A DNA stretch of 64,000 nt from a bacterium (lineage in GTDB: Bacteria; Patescibacteriota; Gracilibacteria; JAUYGZ01), in contig JAUYGZ010000001.1 in assembly GCA_030690415.1 (NCBI GenBank), positions 1 to 64,000 on the forward strand, read 5' to 3'. A program made the position numbers and the translations under genes. The notes under the pieces are model-generated. The model ran no database searches. It saw nothing but the letters and a program-made list of their open reading frames with translations, and was not told where the DNA came from. Below are positions 61,022-64,000 of this stretch, piece by piece (the first letter of the stretch is position 1; every line of letters starts with the position of its first letter).

Positions 61022-61068
<47 letters not shown>

Positions 61069-61274
61069 GCAATGGTTGGCTTCGTCCGGATGGAAATCGG
61101 ACTGAAAGTGTATTCGCATAAGCCAGCCTGACTGTGAGACTTACAAGTCGAACAGGCACGAAAGTGGGTGAAAGTGATCCGGTAGTTCCACGTGGGTGGG
61201 CTATCGCTCAACGGATAAAAGTTACGCCGGGGATAACAGGCTGATAGTTTCCAAGAGCTCACATCGACGAAACT

Positions 61275-61307
<33 letters not shown>

Positions 61308-61321
61308 TGGGGTGAAGCATC

Positions 61322-61396
<75 letters not shown>

Positions 61397-61521
61397 ATAT
61401 CCTCTGTGTCCGTAGGAAGATTGAGAAAATTTGTCCCTAGTACGAGAGGACCGGGATGAACGAACCTCTGGTGCGCCAGTTGTCGTGTCAACGGCATAGC
61501 TGGGTAGCTACGTTCGGTTGT

Positions 61522-61553
<32 letters not shown>

Positions 61554-61734
61554 ATTTTCAAGATGAATTTTCCCTATGAGCCTCCCGGGAGACTACCGGG
61601 TTGATAGGCTGCAGGTGTAAGCCCAGTAATGGGTTAGCCGAGCAGTACTAATAGGCCATTGTATTTATTTTCTCTCTTTCATTTGCTTGGACTTGATTAA
61701 CGTGCGATCTGTCGGTATACTTCGGTCTGCTTGA

Positions 61735-61795
61735 CCTTCAGAGTTGGAGGCTGTGTCATGGGATTAATCCCTGTCATGGCTTTCAGCTCTGGAGG
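61735..61795 (+). other. Spacer hairpin between 23S and 5S
   Basis: A long imperfect stem, CCTTCAGAGTTGGAGGC with GCTTTCAGCTCTGGAGG, apex GGATTAATCC. It is a likely processing signal. No tRNA is in the spacer. Confidence 0.6.
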
Positions 61796-61836
61796 TTAAC
61801 GGATAGAAAAGTCTTATCGAGTTAAAAAAAGGTCTC

Positions 61837-61955
61837 GTCTTGGTGTCTATAGAGCGCGGGGTACACCTGATCCCATCCCGAACTCAGCAGTTAAGCCACG
61901 CTTCGCCGATGGTACTTGGGTCTTTGGCCCTGGTAGAGTAGGTCGGCGCCAAGAC
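61837..61955 (+). rRNA. rrf: 5S ribosomal RNA
   Basis: Terminal helix GTCTTGGTG/CGCCAAGAC. Internal conserved blocks are CCCATCCCGAACTC and GCCGATGGTACTTGG. Eight T follow at about 61962, serving as the transcript end. Confidence 0.92.
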
Positions 61956-61996
61956 AAGGTCTTTTTTTTGTGTTTACAAGGTTGGGAGAGTCGAGC

Positions 61997-63166
61997 TCAC
62001 ACATACTGATACTTACCCACCCTTTTTTTCCCCATTCTCACGGATCGGGTGCGTTGTTTTCGGTCGTAGTCGGCCGGCTGAGTTCCTGATCTGGAGATGT
62101 TTAGGATGATCCCCATCATCATCATACACACGAGGAGGGAGGTTCCTCCGTAGCTAATGAAAGGGAGGGTGATCCCAGTATTGGGGAAGAGAGCCATGCT
62201 CACGGAGACGTTGATTAGCATCTGGACCGTGATAGAGGTGGTGAATCCGACGACAATGAGTTTCGCGAACCAGTCCTTGGAGTTTCTGGCAATGCTGTAG
62301 CATCTCCAGGCGATGACTGCGAAGACCAGGATGATGAGGGCTGTTCTTACAAATCCCATTTCCTCTCCGATGGCCGCGAAGATGGTGTCCCCCTGCACTT
62401 CCGGGAGATAGCCATTTTTTTGAATGGATTGTCCGAATCCCAGTCCAAAGAGTCCTCCGCTGCCTATTGCGGTGAGGGAGTTTTTGATCTGGTAGCTGAT
62501 CCCCAGGGTATCGAGATCAGGGTTGAAAAAGGTTACGAAGCGGTTGTAGATGTAGTCGACATTCAGGGCGATGAAGAGGCCTATCACCGAGGCGATAAGG
62601 CCTCCTGAGCCGACCTGGAAGAAGCTTCCCCCCGCGACCAGAAAGATTGCCACGGCTGTTAGCATGATGACCAGGAGGGATCCGAAGTCCGGCTGAAGTG
62701 CTATGGGGATGGCGACCACACAGCTGATGATCAGAAATGGGATGAATCCGTAGTGGAAATGCTTGATGTCTTGTCGGTTTTTGCTCATCCAGTGGGAGAG
62801 GTAGATGATGAGTCCGAATTTGGCGAACTCGACCGGTTGTATGGAGGGTAGGAAGGGGATGTCCAGCCAACTGTTGGCGCTTCCATAGTCTCCTCCCAGG
62901 TTCGTAAAGACCAGGAAGAGCATGGCTACTGCTCCGATTAGTACCGGCAGCGAGATTTTTTCCCAAAAGCGGTAGGGGATGACCAGACAGATCCCGAATC
63001 CGACGAGGCTGTAGGCCACTTGCCCCATTCGACGCCAAAAATAGAAGTCGTTTTGTTGAAACTTATTGTAGGATTCGTAGACACTGACGGAAGCGATCAT
63101 CGAGAGTCCGAAGAAGACAAGGCCGAGGATCAGGGCGAGTAGGACGTAGTCTATGGTTTTTTTCAT
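61997..63166 (-). CDS. SEDS-family peptidoglycan glycosyltransferase (FtsW/RodA)
   Basis: 389 residues with about ten membrane helices. Motifs PVEFAKFGLIIYLSHWM, LQPDFGSLLVIMLTA (about 157-171), GFGQSIQKNGYLPEVQGDTIFAAIGEEMGF and GITLPFISYGGTSLL (about 331-345) are the SEDS signature. It polymerises glycan strands at the septum or lateral wall. FtsW is slightly favoured by the full GITLPFISYGGTS end, but RodA is not excluded. Confidence 0.92.
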   Translation of the reverse strand: MKKTIDYVLLALILGLVFFGLSMIASVSVYESYNKFQQNDFYFWRRMGQVAYSLVGFGICLVIPYRFWEKISLPVLIGAVAMLFLVFTNLGGDYGSANSWLDIPFLPSIQPVEFAKFGLIIYLSHWMSKNRQDIKHFHYGFIPFLIISCVVAIPIALQPDFGSLLVIMLTAVAIFLVAGGSFFQVGSGGLIASVIGLFIALNVDYIYNRFVTFFNPDLDTLGISYQIKNSLTAIGSGGLFGLGFGQSIQKNGYLPEVQGDTIFAAIGEEMGFVRTALIILVFAVIAWRCYSIARNSKDWFAKLIVVGFTTSITVQMLINVSVSMALFPNTGITLPFISYGGTSLLVCMMMMGIILNISRSGTQPADYDRKQRTRSVRMGKKRVGKYQYV

Positions 63167-63191
63167 TGGGGATTTTGGGATCAGTTTTTTA

Positions 63192-63252
63192 CTTCCTTAT
63201 CGTCTGTATCATCTTTATCATCTTTATCGTCTTTACCCTCTTAACAGTCTTT
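63192..63252. repeat. 9-bp array before lspA
   Basis: TTATCGTCT/TTTATCATC units with a 9-bp period on the plus strand run up to 7 nt before the lspA ATG. The pyrimidine-rich strand is the sense strand, as in front of pth and carB. Confidence 0.85.
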
Positions 63253-63259
63253 TTCTTTG

Positions 63260-63685
63260 ATGAGATTTGTATCCATCATCATTGCCATCTTACTGCTTGA
63301 TCAAGGGGTGAAGCAATTGCTTTTGAGACTGCTGGATCATCCCTTGTGGCTTGTTCCGAATCAGATTGGTCTGAATCTCTCGTTTAACGAAGGCGTGGCC
63401 TTTTCGCTTCCCATTACCGGCCTCATGAGTATTCTCTTGTCGCTTTCGATTATTCTGGGATTGCTGTACTACTACTTCTTTTCTACCCGAAAAGGTCTTT
63501 TTACCGATCTTTCCTTCGCATTGATCATCGGAGGTGCATTCGGGAATCTCCTGGACCGATTCGTCTCCGGAAAAGTCACGGATTTTATCCAGGTCTATTC
63601 TTTCCCGATCTTTAATGTGGCCGACATCTGCATTACCGTGGGGTTCTTGCTCTTGATTGTTTTTTTCGATAAGATAAGTCGGTAG
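63260..63685 (+). CDS. lspA: Lipoprotein signal peptidase
   Basis: 141 residues from ATG 63260 (TTG 63257 is less likely). Four membrane helices, with LLLDQGVKQLL at the first and NLSFNEGVAFSLP. The two catalytic aspartates lie in GGAFGNLLDRFVSGKVTDF and FPIFNVADICITVG. It removes lipoprotein signal peptides, consistent with the lipoproteins in the window. Translation starts after a pyrimidine-rich repeat array, not a Shine-Dalgarno. Confidence 0.93.
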   Translation: MRFVSIIIAILLLDQGVKQLLLRLLDHPLWLVPNQIGLNLSFNEGVAFSLPITGLMSILLSLSIILGLLYYYFFSTRKGLFTDLSFALIIGGAFGNLLDRFVSGKVTDFIQVYSFPIFNVADICITVGFLLLIVFFDKISR

Positions 63686-63723
63686 AGGATTTCCTCGTTT
63701 TTGAGAATTTATAAACTCTTCCT

Positions 63724-64000
63724 GTGGCCTACAATTTCCCTATCGAACCTGAGGTTCATGTATCAGATATTTTCTTTCGAACCATTGCCGGACTTTTCGG
63801 TGGGGGATTCGGAACCCTCGTGCTTTTGATTGGTATCCTTCTGAGCGGATCCTTCGACTCATCCACTCTGATTTCTTTTGACGGTGGGGGCAACACGCCT
63901 TTTTTCGTGTTTATTTCGATTGTCGTCGTTTATGTCGCCCTCTTGATTTCCGCCCTCGCGAGTTTAACGTTTTTTTATTACACTGATCGGGAACGCTACT
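63724..64000 (+). CDS. Membrane protein, N-terminal part (runs past window end)
   Basis: The frame from GTG 63724 is open to the window edge. It has an N-terminal soluble start (AYNFPIEPEVHVSD), a helix with GLFGGGFGTLVLLIGILL, a short loop (SFDSSTLISFDGGGNTP) and a second helix (FFVFISIVVVYVALLISALA). No family can be named from this part. Confidence 0.6.
   Translation, partial: MAYNFPIEPEVHVSDIFFRTIAGLFGGGFGTLVLLIGILLSGSFDSSTLISFDGGGNTPFFVFISIVVVYVALLISALASLTFFYYTDRERY

Overview
The window looks like chromosome of a small-genome bacterium of the Patescibacteria (Candidate Phyla Radiation) type, possibly Peregrinibacteria-like. The lineage is an inference. It rests on a 23S rRNA gene with large hairpin insertions and no linked 16S, a TrmB-type regulator, many short tetratricopeptide (TPR), S-layer-homology (SLH) and Ig-like surface proteins, scarce Shine-Dalgarno sequences, and a mix of housekeeping genes with unrecognised ones. 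TGA acts as an ordinary stop, which argues against the UGA-recoding CPR groups.

Layout. 1-5.3 kb: the end of an Ig-like repeat surface protein, a GC-rich lipoprotein cassette bounded by inverted repeats, an AbrB/RelE-type toxin-antitoxin pair, and a zinc-ribbon/TPR gene whose first 64 bp are duplicated on the far side of a membrane-protein gene. 5.3-14.6 kb: a polymorphic-toxin locus on the minus strand. It holds a secreted 2238-residue RHS protein with a variable C-terminal toxin, its likely immunity gene, then a displaced RHS core fragment with a second toxin tip and a DUF3885-like immunity gene. 14.7-24.5 kb: small membrane and TPR genes, proS, a gamma-alpha fused 2-oxoacid:ferredoxin oxidoreductase (korA/korB) translationally coupled to a flavodoxin, an SLH protein, a HicA-like fragment, and a multicopper oxidase behind a CsoR-type operator. 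24.5-43.7 kb: tRNA-Glu, a Xer recombinase, a SulP transporter, a cysteine-rich membrane protein coupled to aroB, UPF0489 and DUF155 proteins, pth, an FtsB-like protein, a large Ig-like/SLH protein, a PQQ-type dehydrogenase, tRNA-Met, a dockerin-like protein and an M23 peptidase. 43.7-57.9 kb: pyrB, recJ, an unusual NYN-RNase HI fusion, carB, an HD protein, rbfA, obg, an ACT protein and a TrmB regulator. 58-64 kb: 23S and 5S rRNA, ftsW/rodA, lspA and the start of a membrane protein.

How the genes work together. carB and pyrB supply early pyrimidine steps and aroB a shikimate step, more biosynthesis than the most reduced CPR genomes carry. KorAB plus flavodoxin would pass electrons from 2-oxoacid oxidation. 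SLH, Ig-like, RHS, dockerin and M23 proteins build or remodel the cell surface.

The most striking feature is a set of short repeats found both between and inside genes. Tandem low-complexity arrays (a 9-bp GGACGATAA family, a GGTTGTAGG family, a GAGTTGAGAGTT family) lie immediately before the start codons of pth, carB, rbfA, lspA, obg, recJ and others. For the 9-bp family the pyrimidine-rich strand is the sense strand each time. The same families, and palindromic REP-like elements, are also inserted in frame inside RHS, Obg, RecJ, Pth and other proteins. One 48-bp element is 47/48 identical in RHS and Obg yet is read in different frames.
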